A DNA stretch of 64,000 nt. Source: CAWAQA01 sp963784065. GTDB lineage: Bacteria; Acidobacteriota; Vicinamibacteria; Vicinamibacterales; UBA2999. The stretch spans positions 310,001 through 374,000 of the forward strand of contig CAWAQA010000001.1 in NCBI GenBank assembly GCA_963784065.1. Direction: 5' to 3'. Positions within the stretch are counted from its first letter, which is position 1. Each line of letters opens with the position of its first letter. Positions 1-9,734 of the stretch are shown piece by piece. The translations under genes and the position numbers were made by a program. The notes beneath the pieces are model-generated. The model was given only the letters and a program-made list of their open reading frames with translations, was not told the origin of the DNA and ran no database searches.

Positions 1-534
1 CACAATGGCGCCGACGACAACGCATCTGGAACGTCGGCCGTCATCGAGATGGCGAAGGCCGCCGCGGCCGATCGCGCGCGCTTTCCGCGCTCGCTGGTGT
101 TCGTGGCGTTTGCCGGCGAGGAACGCGGCCTGCTGGGCTCAGCGCACTACGCCAGCCATCCGGCGGTACCGCTGAACCAGACCGTCGCGATGCTCAACCT
201 CGACATGGTCGGCCGATCGAGCGGCAAGGTCCAGACGAGCGGCCTGGAGAAGGCGCCGTCCCTCGAGGACGACTTGCTTGCATCTGCAAAGGTAGCGGGC
301 ATCGCCGAGGTGGGACGCGAAGGGCCGGGCGCGGGGCGCAGCGATGACGCGAGCTTCCTGCAGCACCGCATCCCCTCGATCATCTTCTTCACCGGCTTCC
401 ACAACGACTATCACCGGCCCGGGGACGACTGGAACAAGATCGACGCGCCCGGCACCGCGCGCGTGGCCACGCTGGCGCTGGAGCTTGCCGCGCGCATCGC
501 GGCGCTGCCCGACCGCCCGAAGTTCGTGGACTGA
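1..534 (+). CDS. M28-family metallopeptidase, C-terminal part (partial)
   Basis: The frame is open from the first base and ends at TGA 532-534, so only about 177 C-terminal residues are visible. They carry the zinc aminopeptidase blocks of family M28: GADDNASGT at the very start (bridging Asp), AGEERGLLGS (catalytic Glu and ligand Glu), NLDMVGR (Asp ligand) and FHNDYHRPGDDW (last His ligand). The family hydrolyses N-terminal residues of peptides, usually in the periplasm or outside the cell. The signal peptide and any N-terminal domains lie outside the window. The exact substrate cannot be told. Confidence 0.9.
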   Translation, partial: HNGADDNASGTSAVIEMAKAAAADRARFPRSLVFVAFAGEERGLLGSAHYASHPAVPLNQTVAMLNLDMVGRSSGKVQTSGLEKAPSLEDDLLASAKVAGIAEVGREGPGAGRSDDASFLQHRIPSIIFFTGFHNDYHRPGDDWNKIDAPGTARVATLALELAARIAALPDRPKFVD

Positions 535-539
535 ATGAC

Positions 540-648
540 GGGCCGGCTGAAGCCGGCCCCTGACGATTGCACGCGCAGGCCTGGCCGGGTCTTCGGACCC
601 GGCTCGATGCGCGACGTCGAATGCCGCTGTGGCTCCGGCTTCAGCCGG
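540..648. repeat. Three GC hairpins (REP-like) between convergent genes
   Basis: Three hairpins stand in the gap between the peptidase and the sigma factor gene. The first (540-559) has an 8-bp stem GGGCCGGC closed by TGAA. The second (584-603) has stem GCCGGGTC closed by TTCG. The third (635-648) has a short CCGGC stem with loop TTCA. The TGAA/TTCA loop type recurs through the window. The two flanking genes converge here, so the hairpins could also help end both transcripts. Confidence 0.7.
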
Positions 649-655
649 CCCTGTT

Positions 656-1289
656 CTAGGAATACGCCGGCGTTGGACGATGCAGCGTCAGGCCGGTGGT
701 GAACGACCGCAGGCGTTCCCGCAACATCAATCGCCCCCGATGCAGCCGCGACTTCAGCGTCTGGTCCTTCAGCCGCAGCCGGCTGCTCGCCTCCTCCGTC
801 GTCAGCCCCTCGATGTCGCGCAACACGACCGGCTCGCGGTAGATCGCCGGCAGTTCCTGGATCGCCGCCGTCACCGCTTCGCGCAGCTGCAGCCGCAGCA
901 ACGATTCATCCGGCATGCGCGACCAGTCAGCCGGCTGCCGCGGGGTACGGGGCTGACTGTCGAACGTCGCGTCGGATGCCAGCGTGCGTTCGCGCTCCTG
1001 GTCGGCGGCGCGGGCCAGGCGGCTCGTGCGCAGCCGCGACATGGCGGTGTTGAACGTGATGCGGTAGATCCAGGATGAGAGCGCCGCATCGCCGCGGAAG
1101 GCGCCGACCTTGCGATACACCTTCATCAGCACATCCTGGGTCAACTTCCTCTGCGTCCTCGCGGTTTTTCATGTGACGGAACGCGAGCTGGTAGATTCGC
1201 GAGCCGTACCGATCGGCGAGGTCCTGCACGGCCGTGTCATCGCCCGCCTGCAGCCGTGCGATCAGCTGGCGGTCCTGGGTCCTGTCCAT
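656..1289 (-). CDS. ECF-type RNA polymerase sigma factor (frameshifted)
   Basis: Sigma-70 family protein of the extracytoplasmic-function type, about 210 residues when repaired. The N-terminal part (from an ATG at 1289) reads MDRTQDRQLIARLQAGDD and the region-2 segment with YQLAFRHMKNREDAEE. One extra base near 1140 then moves the frame to TQDVLMKVYRKVGAFRG and the region-2.4 motif LSSWIYRITFNTAMSRLR. Region 4 contains LPAIYREPVVLRDIEGLTTEEAS and a helix-turn-helix ending LKSRLHRGRLMLRERL. These proteins direct polymerase to stress or envelope promoters. No anti-sigma factor gene is visible next to it. The single clean frameshift in a conserved protein suggests a sequence error. Confidence 0.85.
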
Positions 1290-1365
1290 AGGTGTCTGGC
1301 CTCTACCCGGACAGAACACCGACCGATTCGGTCTTATTCCCGCCCTGTGTTAAGTACTTGGGTGC

Positions 1366-2691
1366 GTGGTCGTCGCCACCCTCGTCGCTGCGGTCCTGAT
1401 TCTCGCGACCGCTCTTTACGTGGCGGCTGAGTTTGCCGCCGTCAGCGTGCGCCGCAGCCGACTCCGGTCGCTCGCCGCCGAGGGCAACCGCCTTGCCCAA
1501 TGGCTGCTTCCCATCGTTGAATCACCGGTTGAGCTGGACCGCTATATCGCGGTCTCCCAGATTGGAATCACGCTGACCAGCTTGATCCTGGGCGCCTACG
1601 CGCAGGCGACGTTCGCGGCAGGCCTGGCACCGCTCTTCGCTCAACTCGGTGGCCTGCAGCTCGTTGCGGCGCAGTCAGTCGCGGCCGCTTTCGTCCTGGC
1701 GGTGCTGACCGTCCTGCAGGTGCTCATCGGCGAGCTCATCCCGAAGACACTGGCCCTCCAGTATCCGACGCCAACCGCGCTCTATACCGTGGCGCCCATG
1801 GCGGTCTCGGCCTGGGTGTTCAAACCGTTCAATGCGTTCCTGAACGGCAGCGGCCTGCTCATCCTGCGCCTCCTGGGCGCCCCGCATCAGGGGCACCGTC
1901 ATATCCATTCGCCAGAGGAGATCTCGCTGCTCATCGCGGAAAGCCGCGACGGCGGCCTGCTGGAGCCCGACGAACACCTCCGGCTCCAGCGCGCGTTGCG
2001 GCTGAACCTGCGGCAAGCCAAGCAGCTGATGGTGCCCCGCCGCAAGATCGAGGCGATCGATCTCAACACGCCGCTGCACGAGGTCATCGGCATCCTCGTC
2101 CAGAGCCCTTACTCGCGGCTGCCGATCTACCGCGACTCCATCGACAACATCGTCGGCATCCTGCATACGAAGGACGTCGTGCGCTGGCTGGTGGGCGGCG
2201 GACCTGACGCCCCCAGGGCGAGCGTCGAGACGCTGATGCGGCCGATCACCAGCGTCCACGAGAGCGTCACGGCAGACCGCATCCTGCGCCAGCTTCGCGA
2301 GCGCCGTTCGCACCAGGCGCTCGTCGTCGACGAGTTCGGCGGGACCTCGGGGATCCTGACGCTCGAGGACGTGCTCAGCGAGCTCATCGGCGACGTCGGG
2401 GACGAGTTCAAGGCCGGCGAGCGCGTGCCGGAGACGCTTCCCGACGGGCGCACGCGCCTGCCCGGCGACATGTCGGTCCAGGATGCGGCGACGCTCCTCG
2501 CGGGCGAATGGGAGACCGATGCCACCACCGTCGGCGGATTCGTCACGGAGGCGCTCGGCCACCTGCCGGCTCCCGGCGAGCGCGTGACGATCGGCGACTA
2601 CGAGTTCGAGATCGAGCGCGTCGTCGATCGCGCGGTGGAAGCCGTCGTCGCGCGGCGCCTGGTTCCCGCCACGGGCGAGGAGCCCGAATGA
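1366..2691 (+). CDS. HlyC/CorC family membrane protein (DUF21-CBS-CorC)
   Basis: Complete 441-residue protein of the CNNM/HlyC/CorC family. The N-terminal DUF21 domain (residues 1-170) holds several membrane helices, including LVAAVLILATALYVAAEFAAV and the conserved ELIPKTLALQYP. Two CBS repeats follow (about 195-320; VPRRKIEAIDL, SRLPIYRDSIDNIVGILHTKDV, LVVDEFGGTSGILTLEDV), then a CorC/HlyC C-terminal domain. Family members are linked to Mg2+/Co2+ efflux or to ion sensing; haemolysin activity is only a historical name. GTG 1366 is the first usable start. The stop overlaps the ATG of the next, paralogous gene. Confidence 0.88.
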   Translation: MVVATLVAAVLILATALYVAAEFAAVSVRRSRLRSLAAEGNRLAQWLLPIVESPVELDRYIAVSQIGITLTSLILGAYAQATFAAGLAPLFAQLGGLQLVAAQSVAAAFVLAVLTVLQVLIGELIPKTLALQYPTPTALYTVAPMAVSAWVFKPFNAFLNGSGLLILRLLGAPHQGHRHIHSPEEISLLIAESRDGGLLEPDEHLRLQRALRLNLRQAKQLMVPRRKIEAIDLNTPLHEVIGILVQSPYSRLPIYRDSIDNIVGILHTKDVVRWLVGGGPDAPRASVETLMRPITSVHESVTADRILRQLRERRSHQALVVDEFGGTSGILTLEDVLSELIGDVGDEFKAGERVPETLPDGRTRLPGDMSVQDAATLLAGEWETDATTVGGFVTEALGHLPAPGERVTIGDYEFEIERVVDRAVEAVVARRLVPATGEEPE

Positions 2692-4001
2692 TGGAGCTCC
2701 TCATCCCGTCCGCAATCGTGCTGCTGCTCGTCATCGTGAACGGGCTGTTCGTCGCCGCCGAGTTTGCGATTGTCGCCGCTCCGCGCGCCTTCATCGAGGC
2801 GCGCGCCGACAAGGGCGATCGCCGCGCCCGCCGCGTGCAGAAGATTCTCGAGGACCCGCGCGAGCAGGATCGCTTCATCGCGACGGCGCAGATCGGCATC
2901 TCGGTGGCGAGCCTGGGTCTCGGGATGTACGGGGAGCACCGGCTGGCGGAGTGGTTCGAGCGCTGGCTGACGGGGTGGGCGGCGAATCCGTGGATCACGT
3001 CCCACGTCATCGCCAGCGTCATCGCCGTCGCCATCCTCACCTACCTGCACATCGTGATCGGCGAGATGGTGCCGAAGGCGCTGGCGCTGCAGCACGCAAC
3101 CGGCACGGCCCTATGGGTGGCCCCGATCATCGCCGGGATCCAGCGCCCCATCGCGCCGCTGGTTCACGGGTTGAACAGTCTTGGCAACGCCATCCTGTCG
3201 ATGTTCGGCGTGCACCGCCAGGAGGTGAGCGCCGAGCGTTATCACACGACCGAGGAGCTGCAGTTCATCATCGAGGAGAGCCAGGAAGGCGGACTGCTCC
3301 GTGGCGAGTCGGGGGAGATCCTGCGCGAGCTGTTCGAGTTCGGCGACCTCTCCGCGGGCGAGGTCATGGTGCCGCGTGTGCTCTCGGTCGGAATCCCGAT
3401 AGGGGCGGAACCAGACGAGGTACGCGCGATTGTCGGCACGCATCCCCACACCCGGTATCCGGTGTACAGCGGCGGCCTCGACAACATCATCGGCAGCATT
3501 CACATCAAGGAAGTGCTCCGGCATCTCGTCTCGAACCGGCCGGTGACCGCCCGCGACGCCCGGCCGGTGCCCTACGTCCCTGGTCCGGCGCCGCTCGACC
3601 AGGTGCTCACCGCGATGCGCCGTTTCCGCGCGCAGATGGCCGTCGTCATGGATCAGCACGGCGGCACCGCCGGGCTCGTGACGATGGAAGATCTGGTCGA
3701 GGAAGTGGTGGGCGAGATCGAAGAAGGCCGCCGGCCGGTGCCGATCGTGCGCCGCGACGACGGACGCCTGCGTGTCCGCGGCACGGTGCGGCTCACGGAG
3801 GTGGGCGAGGCGCTCGACCGCGAGCTCGAACACCCGCGGGTGACGACGGTCAGCGGCCTCGTGCTGCTGCTGCTGGGCCGGCCGGCGCAGGTGGGAGACG
3901 TGGTGAACTACAAGGACGTGCGCTTCGAGGTGACCGCCGTCGCCGGCCGCGGCGTGCTCGACGCGGAGGTCATCGCGACAGCGCCGCCGCGGCAGGAATA
4001 G
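2688..4001 (+). CDS. HlyC/CorC family membrane protein, second copy
   Basis: Paralogue of the gene in front of it, about 437 residues, starting MMELLIPSAIVLLLVIVNGLF. It has the same order: DUF21 membrane domain with EMVPKALALQHATG, CBS pair (MVPRVLSVGIPIG, TRYPVYSGGLDNIIGSIHIKEV, VVMDQHGGTAGLVTMEDL), and CorC_HlyC domain at the end. The ATG at 2688 overlaps the TGA of the first copy (ATGA), so the two are probably translationally coupled and may form a hetero-oligomer. The 3' end overlaps the convergent lipB by about 30 bases. Confidence 0.88.
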   Translation: MMELLIPSAIVLLLVIVNGLFVAAEFAIVAAPRAFIEARADKGDRRARRVQKILEDPREQDRFIATAQIGISVASLGLGMYGEHRLAEWFERWLTGWAANPWITSHVIASVIAVAILTYLHIVIGEMVPKALALQHATGTALWVAPIIAGIQRPIAPLVHGLNSLGNAILSMFGVHRQEVSAERYHTTEELQFIIEESQEGGLLRGESGEILRELFEFGDLSAGEVMVPRVLSVGIPIGAEPDEVRAIVGTHPHTRYPVYSGGLDNIIGSIHIKEVLRHLVSNRPVTARDARPVPYVPGPAPLDQVLTAMRRFRAQMAVVMDQHGGTAGLVTMEDLVEEVVGEIEEGRRPVPIVRRDDGRLRVRGTVRLTEVGEALDRELEHPRVTTVSGLVLLLLGRPAQVGDVVNYKDVRFEVTAVAGRGVLDAEVIATAPPRQE

Positions 4002-4644
4002 CCGCGCGGTCGAACACGGCGGCGAAGTGCCGGATCACCGCATCCTCGGCCTCGCCGATCGGCACCGTCCGCCCGGTGGCCCTCTCGAGCGACGTCACGC
4101 CGCGGCCGTTGATCCCGCAGGGCACGATGAGCCGGAAGTGATCGAGATCGGTGCTCACGTTGAACGCGAAGCCGTGACTCGTGATCCACCGCGAGATCCG
4201 GATTCCGATGGCGCCGATCTTCTCCTCGCCCATCCACGTGCCGGTCAGCCCGCTGATTCGCCCCGCCGCCAGACCGTAGTCGGCGCACACGCGGATCATG
4301 ACGTCCTCCACGTCGCGCACGTATCGATGCACGTCGCAGCGATCGGGCCGCAGGTCGAGGATGGGATAGCCGACGATCTGTCCGGGCCCGTGGTAGGTCA
4401 CGTCGCCGCCGCGGCCTGTTTCGTGGATCTCGATCCCGAGCTGCGCCAGGCGCTCGGGCGTGGCGACGACGTTCGATCGCCCGCCGTCGCCTTTCACGCC
4501 GATCGTGATGACGGGAGGATGCTGCAGCAGCAGGAGCAGATCGGGCACACGCCCGGCCCGCCGCTCCTCGACGAGCGCGCGCTGCATCGCGAGCGCGTCG
4601 GCGTAGGAGACGACGCCGAGCCGGCGGACTTCAAGCGGCCGCAT
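3970..4644 (-). CDS. lipB: Lipoyl(octanoyl) transferase LipB
   Basis: Complete 224-residue octanoyltransferase, which moves octanoate from acyl carrier protein to lipoyl domains, the first step of protein lipoylation. The family blocks are clear: LLLLQHPPVITIG, ETGRGGDVTYHGPGQIVGYP (the RGG-x-TxHxPGQ motif with the active-site His/Lys region), EEKIGAIGIRISRWITSHGF (invariant Lys) and IVPCGINGRGVTSL with the catalytic Cys. It is the last gene of an lpdA - E2 - lipB operon on the minus strand, which fits its job of lipoylating the E2 subunit. The E2 stop is 40 bases upstream. Confidence 0.95.
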   Translation of the reverse strand: MRPLEVRRLGVVSYADALAMQRALVEERRAGRVPDLLLLLQHPPVITIGVKGDGGRSNVVATPERLAQLGIEIHETGRGGDVTYHGPGQIVGYPILDLRPDRCDVHRYVRDVEDVMIRVCADYGLAAGRISGLTGTWMGEEKIGAIGIRISRWITSHGFAFNVSTDLDHFRLIVPCGINGRGVTSLERATGRTVPIGEAEDAVIRHFAAVFDRAAIPAAAALSR

Positions 4645-4684
4645 CGGAGCGGCTCCCGGCTCGCGGGCTCCAAGTCATCGCTCT

Positions 4685-6047
4685 CTAGACCTGATTCGGG
4701 TCAAAGTTTTCGAGCTGCTGCTTCACGTCGGCCATGAACTGATCCGCGGCGGCGCCGTCCACGAGCCGATGGTCGTAGCCCAGCGTCAGGTACGCCATCG
4801 TCCGAATCGCAATCGCGTCGTCGATGACGACCGGACGCTTCTCCACCGTCCCGACGCCCAGGATCGCGACCTGCGGCTGGTTGATGATCGGCATGCCGAA
4901 CTGCGCGCCGAACTGGCCGGGATTGGTGATCGTGAACGTCCCGCCGTGCACTTCCTCCGGCTTCAACTGCTTGGCGCGCGCCCGGTCGGCGACGTCCGCG
5001 ATCGCGCGCGTGAGCCCGAGGATGTTCTTCTCGTCGGCGTTCCTGATGACCGGCACGATCAGACCGCCGTCGAGCGCGACGGCGATCCCGAGGTTGACGT
5101 CCTTCTTGTAGACGATGTTGTCGCCGTCGAGCGAGGCGTTGATCACCGGATGCCGGCGGATGGCGTCGACGACCGCCTTGGCGATGAACGCCATGTAAGT
5201 GAGCTTCGTGCCGAGCCGCTCGTAGTCCGCCTTCTTCTGCTGGCGGATCTTCTCGATGGTCGAGAAGTTCACGTGGAAGACGGAGTGCACGTGCGCCGAC
5301 GTCCGGCGGCTCAGGATCATGTGCTCCGCGATCTTCCTGCGCATCACGGAGAGCGGCTGGATCTCGACGCGCTCGCCGCTCCTCGCCACGGGCTCCTCGC
5401 GCGCGGCCGGCGCGGCCGGCGCCGCCGGCCTGGCCGCGGCACCGGTCTCGGGTTTGCGGTCGAGGAACTCGAGGATGTCGTGCTTGGTGACGCGGCCGCC
5501 GATGCCCGAGCCTGAGAGCGAAGCGATGTCGACGTTGTGGTCCTTGGCGATACGGCGGACGAGAGGCGACGACTTCTGACGCCGTAAGTCGTCCTTGCCG
5601 GGCGCGGGCGCGGCGCCCTGACCGTTCGGCTTCACGTAGGCCTGGGGCGCGGACGCTTCAGCGTTCGTCTCCGGAGCCGAGGCGGGAGCAGAGGAGCCAT
5701 CGCCTTGCGACTGCGTCGAGGCCGACGGCTTCGGCCCTGCCGTCGGCGGCTCCCTCCGGCGGACGCCGGCCCGCCGCGGCGGATGGCGGGGCAGCCGCCG
5801 CCACGTCCCCTTCCGCGCCAATCGTGCCGACGACGGCGTTCACGGGAACGGTCTCGCCCTCCCTGACCTTGATCTCGGTCAGTACGCCTGCCGCCGGCGA
5901 GGGAATTTCGGCGTCCACCTTGTCCGTCGAGATCTCGAACAGCGGCTCGTCGCGATCGACGGCGTCGCCGACCTTCTTGATCCAGCGGACAATCGTCCCC
6001 TCGGCGATCGATTCCCCCATCTGCGGCATTACGACTGCTGTTGCCAT
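4685..6047 (-). CDS. Dihydrolipoamide acyltransferase (E2) of a 2-oxoacid dehydrogenase complex (frameshifted)
   Basis: The ATG at 6047 opens a lipoyl domain (VVMPQMGESIAEGTIVRW; lipoylated Lys in ISTDKVDAEI). A flexible Ala/Pro linker follows, then a peripheral-subunit-binding domain (SPLVRRIAKDHNVDI, GRVTKHDILEFLDRK) and a catalytic acyltransferase domain ending YDHRLVDGAAADQF, with the His and Asp of the chloramphenicol-acetyltransferase-like site. One frameshift lies in the linker near 5740-5780. It follows lpdA by 8 bases. It could belong to a pyruvate, branched-chain or second oxoglutarate complex; no E1 gene is adjacent. A separate sucAB pair lies at 23.9-28.3 kb. Confidence 0.88.
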
Positions 6048-6055
6048 GTGGGACC

Positions 6056-7473
6056 CTACATATGTATCGCGGCGCCGTGCGTGGCGTGGGCCGCTTCCGC
6101 TACTGCTTCGGAGAACGTCGGGTGCGCGTGGATCGTCCTGATCAGCTCTTCCGCCGTGCACTCGAGCCTGAGCGCCAGCACGGCCTCGGCCACGAGCTCG
6201 GTCGATCGCGGCCCGATCATGTGGACGCCAAGCACCTCATCGTACTTCTTGTCGACGACGATCTTCACGAACCCCTCGGTCTCGCCGGCCATCTTGGCGC
6301 GGCCGAGGACGCCGAACGGAAAGGCGCCGATCTGCACGTCGTAACCGCGCTTCTTCGCCTCGGCCTCGGTGATGCCGACGCTGCCGATCTCGGGGTCGCA
6401 ATAGGTGCAGCCGGGTACGTGCTCGTAGTTGAGCGGCTGTACTTCCTTCCCCGCGAGCCGCTCGGCAACGAGGACGCCTTCCGCCGACGAGACGTGCGCG
6501 AGCTGCGGGTGGCCCGGACCGCCCAGCGTAATCACGTCGCCGATGGCCGAGACGCTCGGGACCGAGGTCCTGGTACATCGTCATCGACCTTGACGTACCC
6601 CTTTTCCATCTGGAGGCCGAGCTCCTCGGCGCCGAGCCCGGCCGTCACGGGACCGCGACCCGTGGCGACGAGCAGGATCTCGGCCGACAGCTTCTGCGTC
6701 TTGCCGTCAGGCGTCTGCGCTTCGATGTCGACGCCCTTGCCAGTCACCGCCGCCCTGGTCACCTTCGTGCCGGTGAGCGACTTGATTCCCTGCTTCTTGA
6801 ATGACTTCTCGAGCTCGGCGGACACGGCCTCGTCCTCGACGGGCACGAGCCTGGGCAGCAGCTCGATGATCGTGACCTCGCTGCCGAAACGGCGGAAGAT
6901 GGAGGCGAACTCCACGCCGACCGCGCCGCTGCCCATGATCACGAGCGACTTTGGCAGCTCCTTGAGATGAATCGCTTCGTCGCTCGTGATGATCCGTTTC
7001 CGTGTCGATCTCGATTCCCGGAACGCTGCGCGGCGCCGAGCCGGTGGCGACGATGATCTCCTTGGCGACGAGCGTCTGCTTCTCGCCCTCGAACACGTCG
7101 ACGCTGCCTTGCCCGCGAGGCGCGCGGTGCCCTTGATCCAGTCGATCTTGTTCTTCTTGAAGAGGAACTCGATCCCCTTGGTGAGCCCGCTCACGACCTT
7201 GTCCTTGCGCGCGTGCACCTGGCCCATGTCGATGGCCGGCGTGCCGGCGGGGATCGTCACGCCCCACTCCTTCGCGTTCTGAATGACCTTCAACGCGTGC
7301 GCGTGCTCGAGAAGCGCCTTCGTCGGGATGCAGCCCCAGATCAGGCACGTACCGCCGAGCGCTTTCTGCTTCTCGACCACGGCGACTCTCATGCCAAGCT
7401 GCGCGGCGCGGATAGCGGCCACGTAGCCACCCGTACCGGCACCGATCACGACGACGTCATACGCATTCGCCAA
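6056..7473 (-). CDS. lpdA: Dihydrolipoamide dehydrogenase (E3) (frameshifted)
   Basis: FAD disulphide reductase that reoxidises lipoyl groups of E2 with NAD+. The start is taken as TTG 7473 because an AGGAG lies six bases upstream and the protein then opens at once with the FAD fold YDVVVIGAGTGGYVAAIRAA. The redox pair sits in GGTCLIWGCIPTK. The NAD-binding fold is VIMGSGAVGVEFASIFRRFG, and the dimer end has EIGSVGITEAEAKKRGYDV and the active-site region IHAHPTFSE. Frame changes at about 7105, 6998 and 6580 break the gene, but all segments are conserved. First gene of the operon with E2 and lipB. Confidence 0.9.
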
Positions 7474-7578
7474 TGAGAGCTCCTGGGAAAACGGGGGCGC
7501 GGAGGGAACAGTCGGACTGCCATTGATCAGCGCTTTCAGCGACAGGCGCAGCGGGATGAACGACATTCGCCGCCCATG

Positions 7579-7812
7579 TCAGCGCTTCGCGCGCGAGCGG
7601 GCGACGCATCGCCGGGGGGGCCGGCGGCGGTTGCAGCTCGCGGCCGGCGTGGGCCCGCGCTGTATCTGGACGCGAAGCTCGCTCTGCTGGTACTTCAGCT
7701 CCCAGTACATCTGGGTCAGCTGCTCGAGGCGCTTGGCGGTCCGGCGCGCCTGGCGCCACGCCACGCACGCGACGACGAGCGCCGCGCCCGTGATGAGCCA
7801 TAGGATGGTCAT
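7579..7812 (-). CDS. Small single-pass membrane protein, unknown
   Basis: About 77 residues from ATG 7812 (an alternative TTG lies 15 bases upstream). An N-terminal hydrophobic segment, ILWLITGAALVVACVAW, would span the membrane. It is followed by a charged helix (ARRTAKRLEQLTQMYWELK) likely to form a coiled coil, and a basic tail. No family was recognised. It sits between lpdA and the divergent response regulator, in its own space on the minus strand, which is the main support for its being real. Confidence 0.5.
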   Translation of the reverse strand: MTILWLITGAALVVACVAWRQARRTAKRLEQLTQMYWELKYQQSELRVQIQRGPTPAASCNRRRPPRRCVARSRAKR

Positions 7813-7983
7813 TTGCCCGCCGTTCAAAAAGGTACCTTAACGAAGGGAATTCTGACGTGTCAAGGCGCGCTCTGGACTCACGAGTCGCTGCTGGCGATTC
7901 TCGATGCATCCGGCCGGGGCAACCAATCACGAATCACCAATCGCGATTCACCCGTATCCGAGGCGATCTATACTCGCGAACCC

Positions 7984-9373
7984 ATGTCCGAACGCCGTAA
8001 GACCGTGCTCGTCGTCGATGACGACGAGGGCATGCGCGAAACGCTCACGGCGATGCTCAAGCGGGAATATCGAGTGCTGCGTGCCGCCACCGGCGAGGCG
8101 GGACTGCAGATGGTCGACAAGGAGGACGTCGACGTCATGCTCCTCGACGTCCGCCTGCCGGGCGTCAGCGGCTTCGAGGTCCTCAAGATCATCCGGGAGA
8201 ACTACCCCTACGTCGAAGTCATCGTCATCTCGGCCCTGAAGGAGCTCGAGGCGGCGATCGAGGCGATGCGCTTCGGCGCCTATCACTACATCTCCAAGGA
8301 TTTCGACGCCGAAGGCCTGCGGACACTCGTCGCCAACGCGAGCGAGCGGCAGGACCTGAACAGGCACGTCATCCGGCTGCGCGCCGAAGTCGCCGAGGCC
8401 AACGATCGCGAGTTCATCGTCGGGCCGAGCCGGGCGACCCGCGACATCCTGGAGCTGGTGCAGAAGGTGGCGCCGCTCTCGGCGACCGTGCTGATCCTCG
8501 GCGAGAGCGGGACGGGGAAGGAGCTGCTCGCGCGGCTGATTCACCGGGAGTCGGGCACGATCGAGGCGCCGTTCGTGGCCGTCAACCTGGCGGCCATCCC
8601 CAAGGAGCTGGTCGAGAGCACGCTGTTCGGCCATGAGAAGGGGGCGTTCACCGGCGCCATCCGCCAGCAGCTCGGGCAAGTTCGAGCTGGCTGGCGGCGG
8701 CACGCTCTTCCTCGACGAGGTCGGCGACCTGCGGTACGAACTCCAGGCGAAGCTCCTGCGGGCGATCCAGGAGGGCGAGATTGAACGCGTGGGGGGCACC
8801 CATCCCATCAAGACCAGCTTCCGCCTGATCGCGGCGACCAACGTGGATCTCGGCAAGGCGGTCAAGGAGGGAACCTTCCGGGAAGACCTCTATTTCCGCC
8901 TGAACGTGATTCCCATCCGGTTGCCGGCGCTGCGCGAGCGCATCGAGGATCTGCCGGACCTTGCGCGGTTCTTCCTGCGGCGTTACAACGTGAAGTTCCG
9001 GAAGAACATTCAAGGCATCGCCGACACGACGCTTCGCATCCTGGGCGCGTACTGGTGGCCGGGCAACATCAGGGAGCTCGAAAACCTGATCGAACGTCTG
9101 GTGGCGGTCTCGGACAAGGACTGGATCACGGACGAGGACCTGCCCTACGAGCTCCATGTCGCCCAACTCGACACGCAGGGACCGGTCAACGAGAACCTGC
9201 TCGAGCGGGCGGTGTCCACCTTCGAACGAAACTTCATCATCCGGGCGTTGGAGAAGGCGGGGTGGAACGTGACCGCCACAGCGAGGACGCTCGGTATCCC
9301 ATTGAGCACACTCAAGTTCAAGATGGATCGGCTCGAGATCCGCGAGCTGGCCAGGAAGATCCGCGGCAACTAG
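7984..9373 (+). CDS. Sigma-54-dependent response regulator (NtrC-type; frameshifted)
   Basis: Three-part transcription activator, about 462 residues. The receiver domain (1-120) has the acidic pocket VVDDDEG, the phospho-acceptor in MLLDVRLPG and the Lys in YISKDF. The AAA+ domain (about 145-380) has Walker A GESGTGKE, the sigma-54 contact loop GAFTGA, Walker B GTLFLDEV and RLIAATNVDL. A Fis-type helix-turn-helix closes the protein (NVTATARTLGIPLSTLKFKMDRL). One extra C near 8672 breaks the frame. The gene lies upstream, on the same strand, of the radical SAM - peptide - lipoprotein - histidine kinase genes. No other histidine kinase is in the window, so that kinase is the likely partner. Confidence 0.92.
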
Positions 9374-9491
9374 CGGCGCCCCGTCTGACAAGACCCTGCC
9401 TCGGGCGGCCAAAAACTTGACCGCTCCTGTCACGTCCCCACACGTCTTTTATCGCTGTGAACGCTCGTGTCGGATCGCGACGGCGCGCCAT

Positions 9492-9511
9492 ACGGCTAAG
9501 CCGTTAGCCGT
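9492..9511. promoter_or_regulatory. Perfect inverted repeat, candidate enhancer site for the sigma-54 regulator
   Basis: ACGGCTAA (9492-9499) and its exact complement TTAGCCGT (9504-9511) are separated by GCCG. The centre lies about 133 bases before the start point predicted from the -24/-12 element. That is the normal distance and symmetry for binding sites of NtrC-type activators. The response regulator gene ends only 119 bases upstream. Binding itself is inferred. Confidence 0.6.
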
Positions 9512-9608
9512 GCGCGGTGTGCATGAGCTTCTGCGAGTTGCTTGCCGTACCAGAGGTTTCTCTTCGCAAATTTTGAGATAGGCGCCATCAAGTTGTGCAA
9601 GCGGGACC

Positions 9609-9624
9609 TGGTACTCGCATTGCT
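9609..9624 (+). promoter_or_regulatory. Candidate sigma-54 (-24/-12) promoter of the peptide maturase operon
   Basis: The sequence TGGTACTCGCATTGCT fits the RpoN consensus TGGCACG-N4-TTGCW. The invariant GG and GC are exactly ten bases apart, and the mismatches are in less conserved positions. A transcript would start near 9635, about 100 bases before the radical SAM start codon. A sigma-54 activator gene is immediately upstream. Confidence 0.65.
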
Positions 9625-9734
9625 CTCTACCGGGTCGAGCCGCGCCGGGCCGCGGTTCAAAGTCTCTCTCTGAACAAACGAAAACTCTCAATCTACCTCG
9701 GGGCGGACGTGTGCCTTGGGGTCGGCGAGGACTC

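Larger units (their letters stand above)
9374..9734. other. Regulatory intergenic region in front of the radical SAM gene
   Basis: This 361-base gap has no convincing gene. It holds a perfect 8-4-8 dyad (9492-9511) and a -24/-12 promoter (9609-9624), described separately. An AT-richer stretch between them (about 9560-9600) could bend. The layout is that of an enhancer-driven sigma-54 promoter. Confidence 0.65.

Noticed and set aside
9580..9600. IHF site between the dyad and the sigma-54 promoter
   Set aside because: ATCAA is present but the TTR half is not at the right spacing.
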